From: Echinicola marina
GTDB taxonomy: Bacteria > Bacteroidota > Bacteroidia > Cytophagales > Cyclobacteriaceae
Direction: 5' to 3'
Assembly: GCF_020463795.1 (NCBI RefSeq)
Contig: NZ_CP080025.1
Location: forward strand, 5,287,001-5,351,000
Length of the DNA stretch: 64,000 bases
Shown: piece by piece, positions 29,901-38,202 of the stretch
Position numbering within the stretch: the stretch's first letter is position 1
How the letters are laid out: each line of letters starts with the position of its first letter
Program-made: the position numbers and the translations under genes
Notes under the pieces: generated by a model
What the model was told of the DNA's origin: nothing
The model's input: the letters and a program-made list of their open reading frames with translations, nothing else
Databases searched by the model: none

Positions 29901-31111
29901 TCGGTAGCCAAAATGCTGATATTCGATACGATTTGGCCAACCAAGGACTCTTGGCTCCTAGTACAGAGCTGACGCAAACTTTCCGTCAAAACCAGGTCAA
30001 AGACCTTAGGTTGAATGCAATTTTGGAGCCTATTAAGGATTTACGCATCACCTTGGATTTACGAAAACGGGAAACGGGGCAATATGCTGAAATATTTAGG
30101 CGCAACAGTGAATTAGAAGAGGAATATGCTTCCATCAACCCTAACCGCCTTGGAGCCTATAGCATTAGCTATAATATCATTAAAACGGCCTTTGCAAAAA
30201 ATGATGATCAGAACAACTCCCCATTATTCAGCAATTTTGAGGATTACAGACCCATCATCAAGTCAAGGCTAGAGACTTTGAACCCAGGAGGAGAATATAA
30301 TCTCAATGGGCAAGATGTCCTGGTGCCTTCCTTCTTAGCGGCATACTCGGGTAAGTCTGCAGAAGAGATCGACCTCAATCCTTTCCCTAAATTCCCGCTG
30401 CCCAATTGGAGATTGGAATACAGAGGCCTTTCCAGGTTACCTTTGTTCCAAGAACATTTTAGTTCCATTAACCTTACGCATAATTACACTTCTGCCTATG
30501 ATGTAAGTAATTTCTCCAATTCATTATTGTACCAATCGGGCCTTGAATTATACAATAGCCTGCAACATTACCCCATGGCCAGCATAACGGATGAATTTGG
30601 CAGTTATATTCCAGTTTATATTTTCAACCAGGTGGTCATTTCCGAGCGGTTTGCACCATTGATTGGCATAGACTTACTGACCAAAAGCAGAATGAACATT
30701 TCTTTTGAATACAACACGGAAAGGAATATCGGACTGAACTTCTCCAATGCGCAGGTAACAGAACAAAGCAGTCATGATTTTAGATTTGACCTAGGATACA
30801 CCAAATCAGGAGTAAAAATCCCTTTCAAAATACAAGGCCAACAGGAAGTATTGAACAACGACCTGGAAATCCGGGTCAGTACCAGTATTGTGGATACACA
30901 GACCCTGCAGAGAAAGATTGAAGAAGGCAGCACCATTACCAACGGTAACCTCAATCTACAGATTAGACCTACGATTGGATATATCATTAACCAGAATCTC
31001 AAAGTTTCACTTTACTTTGACCGCACCGTCAATGATCCCAAAATCACCACAGCCTATAGAAGAAGTTCCACTGCTTTTGGCGGACAATTACGATTTAATT
31101 TAGGCCAATAG
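23984..31111 (+). CDS. sprA: Cell surface protein SprA, type IX secretion outer-membrane translocon
   Basis: 2,375 residues, matching the giant SprA barrel. The N-terminus (about residues 20-38) is a signal peptide ending TTAQN. Duplicated gliding-motility SprA modules are visible in the N-terminal half (LDFGGIFRR, GTFLYLNERPNITRIS, then FNGEFAQLIPGTSNEVNGEG and YIDDFE). The rest is beta-rich, ending in the aromatic-bounded LRFNLGQ strand expected of an outer-membrane barrel. SprA is the channel through which T9SS cargo, including gliding adhesins, leaves the cell. The start is a TTG at 23984, or a GTG nine bases later; no early ATG exists. It follows ruvA by 11 bases and is probably in the maeB-ruvA transcript. 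Confidence 0.95.
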   Translation: MTTVRHYFFSTNKLYHFYTTITLLLTAIFLFSNETTAQNVVQDTVPNLVDSLDKRRTLPSFLLWDNFETNPLFPNQTPFQNRQSPFYQTGPTQEQVEVQMDSTIHYKVYDELDSTDIAPGYYFDFEEFSKIQELRMRQEYWRNRSRGMYGESAVSGRGLIPPITMSPTFDRLFGGSEINITPTGYVNLDFGGIFRRIDNPSIPIRQQQNGGFNFDQQIQMSVNGSLGQKMQINANFDSNNSFDFENQLKVEYRGFEEDIVKSIEIGNVSMPVQNSLIQGAQNLFGVKTQLQFGKLFMTSVASTQRGRRDEIVIEGGGQGRPFEIRASEYDDNRHFFLAHFFRENYERWLRGLPQILSGVNVTRVEVYIMNRANNTETLRNFVAFMDLGEGQRIYKPENPNIGSGVPGSPASNDANQLFKTLTSNPSFRPYDNASTAIENDLNLVKGTDFSQVNGARKLAENEYTFHKELGYLSLNRKLQNDEVVAVSFEYTYNGQSYKVGEMSEDYQNRDESDVLFLKLLRPARINVNVPTWDLMMKNIYNFNANQIQQSGFQLQVIYRDDRTGLDNPSLLEGEQVKDVPLIRLMKLDNLNPQNDPQPDGNFDFVPGLTILPEKGMLIFPVLEPFGQTLSENFLPNEESLKNKFVYDTLYRTTKADAELVTRLNKYYLKGSLTAGSSSEIMLPGLNISEGSVLVRAGNIPLTEGVDYTVDYNIGRVVIINEGILSSGKRISISFEKADLVSFQTRSLLGTRFDYLFNDKFNIGGTFLYLNERPNITRISTGSETIKNSLWGLDMNYSDESRWLTKLADALPFTDTKEKSLITFNGEFAQLIPGTSNEVNGEGASYIDDFETAVTPFSLGGSSQNWNLSATPRTENDRFDLSMQTEDRLGNTYRRARLAWYNIDNVFYRESGQGVPGNINSEDRQNHYVRRVIPQEIFPQRDRDVIVTPEPLFELAYFPHERGMYNYNPNLDRRGLLTNPEENYGGITRAITSDVDFDRTNIEYIEFWLMDPFISGENGRVLDGIFNENNTTGGKLMINLGEISEDVMKDSRHAFENGLPADGDPAATTENEWGRVTSQQYLTPGFDNSPEARPNQDVGLDGLSSEDEVDYFADRFLSRLNVDPDVYAEIEADPSADKFQYYLGDELDQNDVKILERYKRFNGLENNTPINTNSNLAYTPSGSNKPDNEDLNNDNTINEIENYYEYEVDLRPGQLVVGQNNIVDKVTHNENGDEVNWYLFRIPVRQPDNVQGDITGFKSMRFIRTYLTDFEQPVVLRMAKFQMVGSQWRTFQESLYERGLFEVPEPDVSNLTVGVVNIEENSQGGPNQSPYVLPPGIIRDRDNTSTVERRLNEQSLRLCIDNLQARDARAVFKNVNLDLVQYGRLKMFFHADSEDAEDGELSAFLRLGTDYTDNYYEIEVPLHITPTGTRDPQQIWPELNEINIGIDEIVGVKSERDNSQSPQNLPYTAQVRQYKVTVVGRPELNYVQGLMIGVRNPSSTGGASKSICVWANELRVVDFNKSSGWAANARLNAQIADVATISSTIRHNTFGFGGLETRLSQRSRESSTQYDISANVQVDRLLPEALSVSIPMYVSMENATTKPQYDPLNPDVPFELALSKFRTDAEREAYKDLVLDQVKRRNISFTNVRKIKGEDNEKNKIYDLSNFSFSYAYGLVKQSNINTQDYTFETYKGNIAYSYAPEPVLIEPFKGSEKISSPYLQLIKDFNINLAPTLMTARIDMDRRFMRTQYRNDQLTTENVAPLFQKSYYINRFYSLNWDLTNNLSFDYTARVNALVDEPEGDLDTEAKRDSVRHNLRNFGRTTNYNHSLVANYHIPTEKVPILDWISTDFRYEATYSWMTGSIGQKDTLGNVIQNTRDRTFTGKLDMIKLYNKVTKLRVLNTPKRPSIPGQKQPQDTINTDGFLNGFLKFAMMLKEVSGRYSITEGTFLPGYMENTSLFGLDRSFMNPGLGFIFGSQNADIRYDLANQGLLAPSTELTQTFRQNQVKDLRLNAILEPIKDLRITLDLRKRETGQYAEIFRRNSELEEEYASINPNRLGAYSISYNIIKTAFAKNDDQNNSPLFSNFEDYRPIIKSRLETLNPGGEYNLNGQDVLVPSFLAAYSGKSAEEIDLNPFPKFPLPNWRLEYRGLSRLPLFQEHFSSINLTHNYTSAYDVSNFSNSLLYQSGLELYNSLQHYPMASITDEFGSYIPVYIFNQVVISERFAPLIGIDLLTKSRMNISFEYNTERNIGLNFSNAQVTEQSSHDFRFDLGYTKSGVKIPFKIQGQQEVLNNDLEIRVSTSIVDTQTLQRKIEEGSTITNGNLNLQIRPTIGYIINQNLKVSLYFDRTVNDPKITTAYRRSSTAFGGQLRFNLGQ

Positions 31112-31135
31112 GTTTTATCATTTGGGGAAAGCTTG

Positions 31136-31143
31136 TATTTTTG
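31136..31143 (+). promoter_or_regulatory. Candidate -7 box for gcvH
   Basis: TATTTTTG matches TAnnTTTG, 26 bases before the gcvH ATG. A TTTT rather than TTTG sits at the ideal -33 position. Confidence 0.5.
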
Positions 31144-31169
31144 GCTTTGATTAATCCTAAATATAGAAT

Positions 31170-31547
31170 ATGAATTTCCCAAAAGAATTAAAGTACACAA
31201 AAGACCACGAATGGGTTAAAATCGAAGGTGACACAGCTACTATCGGCGTAACTGAATTTGCCCAAAGAGAATTGGGTGACATCGTTTATGTAGAAGTAGA
31301 AACTGTCGGTGAAACTATCGAGGCCGGAGAAGTGTTTGGTACAGTAGAAGCAGTAAAGACTGTTTCTGACTTATTTATGCCATTGGAAGGAGAAATTATC
31401 GAATTCAATGAAGAATTGGAAGGATCTCCTGAGTTGGTCAACGAATCTCCTTATGAAGAGGGATGGATGATCAAAGTGAAGTTTGAAAACGAATTGCCTT
31501 CTGACTTGCTTTCAGCTGAAGAATACGCTGAATTGGTAGGTGAATAA
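31170..31547 (+). CDS. gcvH: Glycine cleavage system H protein
   Basis: 125 residues, standard for the lipoyl-carrying shuttle protein of glycine cleavage, which passes the aminomethyl group between the P, T and L proteins. The lipoylated lysine is in [12 protein letters not shown], and [19 protein letters not shown] and the C-terminal EGWMIKVK strand are all present. P and T genes are not near. The stop overlaps the next start (GTG) by 8 bases. Confidence 0.96.
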   Translation: MNFPKELKYTKDHEWVKIEGDTATIGVTEFAQRELGDIVYVEVETVGETIEAGEVFGTVEAVKTVSDLFMPLEGEIIEFNEELEGSPELVNESPYEEGWMIKVKFENELPSDLLSAEEYAELVGE

Positions 31548-31932
31548 AGAAAATTACTTTAGCGATCGCTTGCTACCCGCTTTGCTATGGTTGGTGATGT
31601 TATTATTACTGATCATGTCCCCAGGGGATCAATTACCAGAAGGCCCAAAAATACCAGGACTGGACAAAATCATCCATTTCAGCTTATTTGCAGGCCTCTT
31701 ATTCTTATGGAATAGGGCAATAATGGACAAGGATGAATCCCTACCAACTAAAAGATTTATCACTAATCACTTAGTTTTGGGTATCATTTTTGCTATATTA
31801 GCAGAAGAGATGCAACAATTGGCTCCTAATAGGAGCTTTGACCTTACGGACATTGTGGCTAATCTTACAGGAAGCTTAATCGGTACCCTTTGTTTTTATA
31901 TTTTATACAAGAAGAAAAGTAAGCTTGTATAA
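31540..31932 (+). CDS. VanZ-like family membrane protein
   Basis: 130 residues with four predicted membrane segments ([62 protein letters not shown]). The [12 protein letters not shown] and [18 protein letters not shown] motifs are those of VanZ-like proteins. Apart from teicoplanin resistance in one member, function is unknown for most. The start is a GTG overlapping gcvH by 8 bases, so it is translationally coupled to it, as in related genomes. Confidence 0.85.
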   Translation: MNKENYFSDRLLPALLWLVMLLLLIMSPGDQLPEGPKIPGLDKIIHFSLFAGLLFLWNRAIMDKDESLPTKRFITNHLVLGIIFAILAEEMQQLAPNRSFDLTDIVANLTGSLIGTLCFYILYKKKSKLV

Positions 31933-32005
31933 ATAAAAATAAATGGTTAGAATTGTTATCGCTAAAATAGAGCAAGAATTATTAACCTTTATATGAGTAT
32001 TAACT

Positions 32006-32680
32006 ATGGAAGCTAAAAAGACACCAAAAGCTGATTTGACCAAAAAGTCAGGCATGTTCCTGAACCTAGGTCTATTGATCAGCGTTGGTCTTACGCTGTT
32101 TGCTTTCGAGTACAAGTCTTATGAATCAGGAGAACTGATGGACTTGGGAACAGTGGAAGACGATTTCGAGGAACTATTGGATATTCCGATTACGGAACAG
32201 CCACCTCCACCGCCTCCACCAGTAGAGCAGCCTATCATCGAGGAAATCCCTGATGAAGTTGAGATTGAAGAAAAGATCGAAGTTAACTTTGACGTGGACG
32301 TTCAGGAAGAAACTGTCATCAAAGAGGTAGTTATTGCTGATGCCCCTGTTGAGGAAAAAGCTGATGAGATTTTCGATGTGGTGGAAACCATGCCTACCCC
32401 TCCAGGTGGAATGGAAGGTTGGAACAAATACTTGAGCAAAAACCTGAAGTATCCAACTCAGGCCAGAAGAATGGGAATCGAAGGTACAGTATATGTGGTT
32501 TTCGTAGTTAACACTGATGGATCTATCCAAGATGTTGGTATCTTGAGAGGAATCGGCGGTGGTTGCGACGAAGAAGCCATGAGAGTAGTTAAAAACGCCC
32601 CTGCTTGGGAACCTGGTAAACAAAGAGGTAGACCAGTAAGGGTAAAAATGAGACTACCTATCCGATTCAAATTGAGCTAA
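32006..32680 (+). CDS. TonB-family energy transducer (copy 1)
   Basis: 224 residues: short cytoplasmic N-terminus, one membrane helix (MFLNLGLLISVGLTLFAFEY), a proline-rich linker (QPPPPPPPVEQP) and Glu/Val-rich spacer, then the TonB C-terminal domain (about 138-224) with YPTQARRMGIEGTVYVVFVV and GGGCDEEAMRVVKNAPAWEPG. It passes proton-motive energy from ExbBD to outer-membrane receptors; the box it contacts would be in SusC-like proteins. A strong terminator follows. A paralogue lies 830 bases downstream. Confidence 0.9.
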   Translation: MEAKKTPKADLTKKSGMFLNLGLLISVGLTLFAFEYKSYESGELMDLGTVEDDFEELLDIPITEQPPPPPPPVEQPIIEEIPDEVEIEEKIEVNFDVDVQEETVIKEVVIADAPVEEKADEIFDVVETMPTPPGGMEGWNKYLSKNLKYPTQARRMGIEGTVYVVFVVNTDGSIQDVGILRGIGGGCDEEAMRVVKNAPAWEPGKQRGRPVRVKMRLPIRFKLS

Positions 32681-32704
32681 TCGGTATTTAAAGATATAAT
32701 TTTG

Positions 32705-32733
32705 AAAGACTGCCATTGCTGGCAGTCTTTTTT
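32705..32733 (+). terminator. Rho-independent terminator after TonB copy 1
   Basis: Ten-bp perfect stem AAAGACTGCC / GGCAGTCTTT, six-base loop, followed by a run of T. Confidence 0.92.
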
Positions 32734-33508
32734 TTGCCCTCATTTCTCCTATTGACTTTCCTCTGTTCCGACCAAGCCGAAAAGCTGGGGGAAAACAGTC
32801 TATTTTAGCTTTGATATGCGCTGTTTATTAACCACAGAGGGATAAAGATGAATACGGATATGCTTAATTTATAATACATCTACTTTTCTTTTAAAACAGC
32901 TCCCCCAGAAATATGGCTTGATCCGATAAATACATTAACATATCTATTGCGACCTAAAGAAAGCTTTTTCTAATTTTTATAAATGAAAAGTTGGTTTTTC
33001 ACAGTTTTTCTTGTTGATCTAAATGCCCCTTTATGCTGGACTTTAGAGCATCCCATTTTTGGGAAAATTCAAGGTAGTGCTAAGAAAATGGCTTAGCTCA
33101 TACACTAGCCTACTTGGATTCACTACCTTTTAGCCTCCAGCCTATATCTGAAAATTAAATAGGGGAAACGTCTTAATGGCGGAAATCCTATATTCCATTT
33201 CAAAAGGCCTACCAACTTCCTAGAACCATCATGACGATCAAGTTTCTCTTTACTTTTTCATCGACAGAAAAAGTAAACCTTTCCTCTCCCATTACGAATA
33301 AATATTGATAAATTATTTTAAAACTATTTACTTAGTTTTTCAACTAATTATTTCTATATTAGTAATATCTTATTGAGCAAAAGACTGCGCAAAGCTTACC
33401 CGGGTACTTGCAGGTCTGGTTTCATATCTGAGTAGCGTAAATCACTTAGAACAATGGGATCAGTATGCACCTTCATTATAAGTTCATTTACCATCATAAA
33501 GCATTACC
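32734..33508. other. Long intergenic region between the two TonB genes
   Basis: About 770 bases with no supported ORF, RNA or repeat. Its length contrasts with the tight packing on either side, and it may hold remains of a gene lost after duplication, but I see no recognisable coding remnant. Confidence 0.45.
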
Positions 33509-34186
33509 ATGGAAGCAAAGAAAACTCCCCAAGCAGACCTAAGAGGGAAATATGGATTGTTTTTCAATATAGGTCTATTGATAAGTGTGGCACTAATATT
33601 GGCCGCCTTTGAATTCAAATCCTATCAAAAGGTCAATTCCTTGGAACTTAAGACCGAGTCTGATAGTTTTGACAAAATTTTGGATATTCCCATCACGGTT
33701 CATGAGCCTCCTCTCCCCCAAAAAGTGGAGCAACCCAAAATCGAGGAAGTCCCCGATGAAGAAGAGATCATGGACAAGATCGATGAAGTATTTGATATCA
33801 ATCTACCCGAAGAAGTCAAGATCCCCGAATATATAATCAATGAAGCGCCACCAGTGGAGGAAAATGCAGAGGAAATATTCGAAGTGGTGGAAACCATGCC
33901 CACCCCACCTGGCGGCTTAGAAGGCTGGGCCAAATATTTGAACAAGCACCTCAAATATCCCACACAGGCCAGACGCATGGGCATAGGTGGTACCGTTTAC
34001 CTCTATTTCGTAGTAAACACAGACGGCTCCATCCAAGACATTACCGTAGCCAGAGGCATTGGAGCAGGCTGTGATGCAGAAGCAGTTCGGGTACTCCAAA
34101 ACGCCCCAAAATGGACCCCAGGAAAACAAAGGGGCAAGCCCGTAAGGGTAAAAATGGCCCTACCTATCAAGTTTCAGTTGCAATAA
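33509..34186 (+). CDS. TonB-family energy transducer (copy 2)
   Basis: 225 residues, same architecture as copy 1: nearly identical first ten residues (MEAKKTPQAD), one membrane helix, EPPLPQKVEQPKIEEVPDEEE spacer split by fewer prolines, and C-terminal TonB domain with MPTPPGGLEGWAKYL and YPTQARRMGIGGTVYLYFVV. The C-terminal domain is far better conserved between the copies than the linker, which lacks the polyproline run. This suggests the two serve different receptors or motor complexes. Monocistronic, upstream of ssrA. Confidence 0.9.
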   Translation: MEAKKTPQADLRGKYGLFFNIGLLISVALILAAFEFKSYQKVNSLELKTESDSFDKILDIPITVHEPPLPQKVEQPKIEEVPDEEEIMDKIDEVFDINLPEEVKIPEYIINEAPPVEENAEEIFEVVETMPTPPGGLEGWAKYLNKHLKYPTQARRMGIGGTVYLYFVVNTDGSIQDITVARGIGAGCDAEAVRVLQNAPKWTPGKQRGKPVRVKMALPIKFQLQ

Positions 34187-34301
34187 AAATTATGTGGATT
34201 AAATGGGGTAGCCGTGTGGCTGCCCTGTTTTATTTTAAATGGAATATTAATTCCCTTTAATGGGAACGAATTTTGTGTTACTTTTGTCATCCTTGAAATA
34301 T

Positions 34302-34708
34302 GGGGCTGACCGGTTTTGACAGTAGGTGTAAGGACTGGGCTCGCATGTCGGGTGGAGCATGTACGTCCGTGAATAATTCATGCGATCTATAATTGGCGAA
34401 TCTAATTACGCCATGGCTGCCTAATCAAACCCAATAGGGATTGATACTGCTTAAAGGGTTGAGCCCGCCGAGGCGGATTCCCCGGCCACATCCCGCAGCT
34501 CTCTGACTTGGCGGAGCTGATCCTGGGGTGTCGACTTGCCAGGTCTAGCATTGGAGATGCTATTAATCCCTTGCGAAATTCAAATAGCTAAGCCCAAAGG
34601 TAGCTGTGTCATCCAGCAGCCCTGGGACGAAAACCCAACAGGTGACTAAACATGTAGACGGTACGGTGTTTCCCTATCTGGACCAGGGTTCGACTCCCTG
34701 CAGCTCCA
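34302..34708 (+). ncRNA. ssrA: Transfer-messenger RNA (tmRNA)
   Basis: Rescues ribosomes stalled on broken mRNA. The 5' end GGGGCTGACC pairs with the 3' CAGCTCC of the tRNA-like half, which also has the T-arm sequence GGTTCGACTCC. The tag frame runs from 34395 to 34424 and encodes G-E-S-N-Y-A-M-A-A then TAA, a normal Bacteroidota-type tag ending in the AA recognised by ClpXP. The terminal CCA is not encoded: the base after the discriminator A is followed by AA. Length about 407 bases. The accessory region starts just 3' of it. Confidence 0.93.
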
Positions 34709-34718
34709 CAACACAAAA

Positions 34719-34746
34719 ACGAGGTGAAAATTCACCTCGTTTTTTA
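34719..34746 (+). terminator. Rho-independent terminator of ssrA
   Basis: Nine-bp perfect stem ACGAGGTGA / TCACCTCGT with a four-base loop and a T-run, 11 bases after the tmRNA 3' end. Confidence 0.92.
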
Positions 34747-34996
34747 TTTAAAAAACAAAAACATATAAATAAAACTCTATTTTACCATAGTATAACGTTT
34801 ACATCCTTATAATTTCACGAGCCTCTGCCAATTTATACCAAAAACAATTTACTAACAATATCATTCAAAAAACGAACTACTTTTTAAAAGTTCGACCAAT
34901 CCCTTCAGCTTAGCTGAAGAGAGTCGAACCACATGTAAATTTCACTTTTTAAATGTTTTTTTCCACATCAATTGACATTTATATCAAAAGAAAAAA

Positions 34997-37900
34997 CTAA
35001 ACCAACCGTTCTTCCAATTGCCCCTTCCAAAGGATATATCCCTTTCTTGGATCCGAATAGTCATGATTTAACCTACTGAACATTTCCGGGGAGCTTTCTA
35101 TAAAGGCTTGTCTTCCCTTATCTTTTATATTCTGAAGGTCCGATTCTACCTCATTCAGTCTTTTTCCAAGCAGGGATTGGGAAATTCCTCCTCCATTAAC
35201 CATGATTTCCGTGTGCCAAATATAGGTAGCCTCTTCCGTATCCAAGGTTTCTAAAATGATATGGTGAAATTTCTTACCTTTTAATAGAAAGACGAATGAG
35301 AAAGGTTTTAATATAAACCTTATTTTTAACAATGAACCTTCGTGTTTTGATGCCAAGTACCTCAATTGTCTGAAATGCCTGTACTTTTCATCTCCAATTA
35401 GATTATTGATCAATTGCTCTTCTGTAAAATGAGAGGCGGGGAATTGATCAGCTCTTCTTAAACCTTCAAGATCAGAAGTAGATCTATTGTCATTTTGATG
35501 ATTTGGATCATTTTTAATTTCATCGATGGCAAACTGAAACCTGACACTTTCAATGGTATCTTGATTAATCTTTCCCAAGTCTTCAGATTCAGCTTTTTGA
35601 GCCACTAACATTCCATTTTCAAATTCAACAAAAATCTCCACATTGGCATACTTCATTTTTAGTGACTTGGAGAAGTATGGTTTTAATACTTCCAACTCGG
35701 GACGGACGTATTCATTTTCCAGTTCAAATTCAATTTCTGTATTGAGTTCTTTGACGGGATAATTAAAGGCAATGCTGCCATACCTGAAATCCAATTTGTC
35801 CAGTGCAATTTTAACCGTCTTGTCGATGGTGACAGCACTCATTTCTCCAGGTTCGCTTAGATCCATAAACAAGTGGGCTTCTTTCTTAAGTTTTCTATAA
35901 TAGGTGTTCCTCTTCAAAAACAAACGGTCAAGATAATCAACCAAATAATCCCGATAATCATATATCACAGGGGCCAGTTCGGAGCGCTGTACCCTCCCTA
36001 TATATTGGATAAGTTTGCCCTTGAAAGAAAAAGGATAGACCAAAAACAGCCTTGAAATGTTTTGCAAATCCACACCTTCCCCCATCAACTGTCCGGTAGT
36101 AATCAAGACCTGGAAATCTCCTCTGGATATCTGACCCCATTTCTCTTTGCGGCTACGTTCATTATCTTCCCCACTCAAAGTGATTACTTCAAAAATCCCT
36201 TTCAAATAGTAGTTTAATGTAGCGATATGCTCTCTTCTTTCTGTAATAACCACTACACCTCCCCCTTCATTCACCTCTTTTATTACATCTTTGATGATGA
36301 GCTGATTTCTGGCTGAATCTTTCACCAAAATCTTTGAAAGTGTCTCAAAACTATCAGTTTTTGGATTGAACGGTACTTGCAAGGCGGTCTTCCTCACTTT
36401 CACCGTTGCAGGCCGGTAGTTTTTGATTTCCTTGGGATCAATACTGGCAATTACATCACCCAGATAAATAAAAATGAGCCTCCCGTCATTTCCCTTTCTA
36501 AATGGTGTCGCCGTCAGCCCATACAGGTAGAAAGTAGAGAGCTTAGACAAGCTGTTTCGAAAACTCTCTGCTGATATGTGGTGGCATTCATCAATTATGA
36601 TCGTACCGAATGCATCATAATATTCACTTGATTCAGGTTTGTCCAAAAACTTGGCCAGACTTTGGAACATTGCGACGGTTATTTTTTCACCGATTTTAGC
36701 ACGCCCTTGTCCAATTCTTCCTATCTCAGCCTTCCTCAATCCCATAAAAGACTGGATCCTTTCCAGCCATTGCTCCATAAGTTGTTTCCGATGGACGATA
36801 ATAAGTGTCGGTTGTTTCTTATTGGCTATTATCTGTAAACCTATTATTGTCTTTCCTGTGCCCGGAGGGGCCACAATAATCCCAAATTGCTTCTTTTCCG
36901 CTGCATAGACTGCTTTCTCCTGATGTTCCCTTAGTTCAAAAGTGGTGTTAAAGGAGATTTTCGGTTGTAGTTTTCTTTCATCTTTAAATTCAAACGGAAT
37001 GTTTTGGGCTGTACAAAACCTCACCAGCTTCCCCATAATACCCCTGGGGATGACAACCTTATTTTCGGTTTCATCAATCAAACGGAAATGAGATGGTGTA
37101 CCATGGGTGCTTCGTCCAACCTTCTTCTTTACGAAATAGGCTGAATTGGAAAAATTCAGTTCTTCCTTTAAAAAATCAGTTAGCTCTGTTGTAATTGCAG
37201 ACTTATTGAGTCGAATATTGTTACTCAGTTTGATCAACAGCTTCTTTGAAGTATTGAAATCTGAGGGGCTTGATCCATGGTCGACCAATGTTAATTGGTC
37301 ATATAAGGCATCTAATCGGTCCACTGAAATCTTTTTGACGGATTTCAGGAAAGTCCACTGGTCCTGATATGGTTCCATATTATCATTCAGGAAACCACCA
37401 TTTCCTTTCTCCAAAACGGCTTGGTTTAGCGGAAGCGCAATTAAATTCCCTAGCCCTTTCCCGGATAGATAATCCTGATTTGGAAACAGCCGGTCAAAAC
37501 TGGAAAATTTGTCAAATTCAGAAATTGATCGGGATTCTTTTAGAAGACAAATAAGTATCTTTCTGCTTTTTCTCGCAGGATAAGAATTATCGAAAAATAT
37601 CCAAACATGTCCTCCATTCCCGGACCTTGATCTTTCAAGATATGAAGGAATGTTTTTGGATTTACACAGCTCCATTACTTTTTTGCACTCCCCTTCCCAA
37701 TTTTTCCCATCAAAATCAGCAGCAATAAACCATGAAGTATTGTCCTGTAAAAGCGGGTAAATCCCGATTTGTTGTTCCCCGTTAAGGTGTTTCTGTATTT
37801 CAATGTCTGTTAGCGGGATATAGGTTTTGTCCTTATAGGTTTTGAATGTACCACCATTAAGTTTATGTCTCCGATACATGTAAGGATCATAATGGTATGC

Positions 37901-38050
37901 GGGCATATATCCGCCCTTGGCTCCCTTATCCCAACGAACAGCGAAAACATCTGACCTCCCCTTAAAGAGCCCATTGAATATTATCAGTTTATCTGATTCT
38001 GAATAAGTGATTTCAACATTCCCCATAAACTTCTCTGATAACCTTTTCAT
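34997..38050 (-). CDS. TOTE-type primase-like domain fused to DEAD/DEAH helicase
   Basis: About 1,017 residues from the ATG at 38050 (a TTG 42 bases upstream and an ATG 24 bases downstream are alternatives). The N-terminal third has an archaeo-eukaryotic primase-like region: WFIAADFDGKNWEGE gives the DxD metal site, and ERSRSGNGGHVWIFF is the following conserved strand. This is the arrangement seen in the AEP domain of TOTE conflict proteins. Then comes an SF2 helicase: Walker A APPGTGKT (about residue 390-397), DEAH-like IIIDECHH (about 480), TATPFRK, and late motif QYIGRVQRSE. The last 250 residues are unassigned. The family is linked to nucleic-acid conflict or defence. The gene is the first one beyond ssrA. 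Confidence 0.82.
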   Translation of the reverse strand: MKRLSEKFMGNVEITYSESDKLIIFNGLFKGRSDVFAVRWDKGAKGGYMPAYHYDPYMYRRHKLNGGTFKTYKDKTYIPLTDIEIQKHLNGEQQIGIYPLLQDNTSWFIAADFDGKNWEGECKKVMELCKSKNIPSYLERSRSGNGGHVWIFFDNSYPARKSRKILICLLKESRSISEFDKFSSFDRLFPNQDYLSGKGLGNLIALPLNQAVLEKGNGGFLNDNMEPYQDQWTFLKSVKKISVDRLDALYDQLTLVDHGSSPSDFNTSKKLLIKLSNNIRLNKSAITTELTDFLKEELNFSNSAYFVKKKVGRSTHGTPSHFRLIDETENKVVIPRGIMGKLVRFCTAQNIPFEFKDERKLQPKISFNTTFELREHQEKAVYAAEKKQFGIIVAPPGTGKTIIGLQIIANKKQPTLIIVHRKQLMEQWLERIQSFMGLRKAEIGRIGQGRAKIGEKITVAMFQSLAKFLDKPESSEYYDAFGTIIIDECHHISAESFRNSLSKLSTFYLYGLTATPFRKGNDGRLIFIYLGDVIASIDPKEIKNYRPATVKVRKTALQVPFNPKTDSFETLSKILVKDSARNQLIIKDVIKEVNEGGGVVVITERREHIATLNYYLKGIFEVITLSGEDNERSRKEKWGQISRGDFQVLITTGQLMGEGVDLQNISRLFLVYPFSFKGKLIQYIGRVQRSELAPVIYDYRDYLVDYLDRLFLKRNTYYRKLKKEAHLFMDLSEPGEMSAVTIDKTVKIALDKLDFRYGSIAFNYPVKELNTEIEFELENEYVRPELEVLKPYFSKSLKMKYANVEIFVEFENGMLVAQKAESEDLGKINQDTIESVRFQFAIDEIKNDPNHQNDNRSTSDLEGLRRADQFPASHFTEEQLINNLIGDEKYRHFRQLRYLASKHEGSLLKIRFILKPFSFVFLLKGKKFHHIILETLDTEEATYIWHTEIMVNGGGISQSLLGKRLNEVESDLQNIKDKGRQAFIESSPEMFSRLNHDYSDPRKGYILWKGQLEERLV

Positions 38051-38202
38051 TTTGCCAATCACTTCAAAAATATTACATAATATAGATTTCAAGTGAGATA
38101 GTAAGTTAAGAAATCAAGATTGCTTTATTATTCTTTAAGCTTTTGGTTAATTTGCCTATCTATGTCCATTCAAAAAGTCCCACACAACTATCACAATAGA
38201 AC

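Noticed and set aside
34606-34812. 68-codon ORF across the tmRNA 3' end
   Set aside because: It lies within the RNA gene and its terminator; composition is explained by the RNA.
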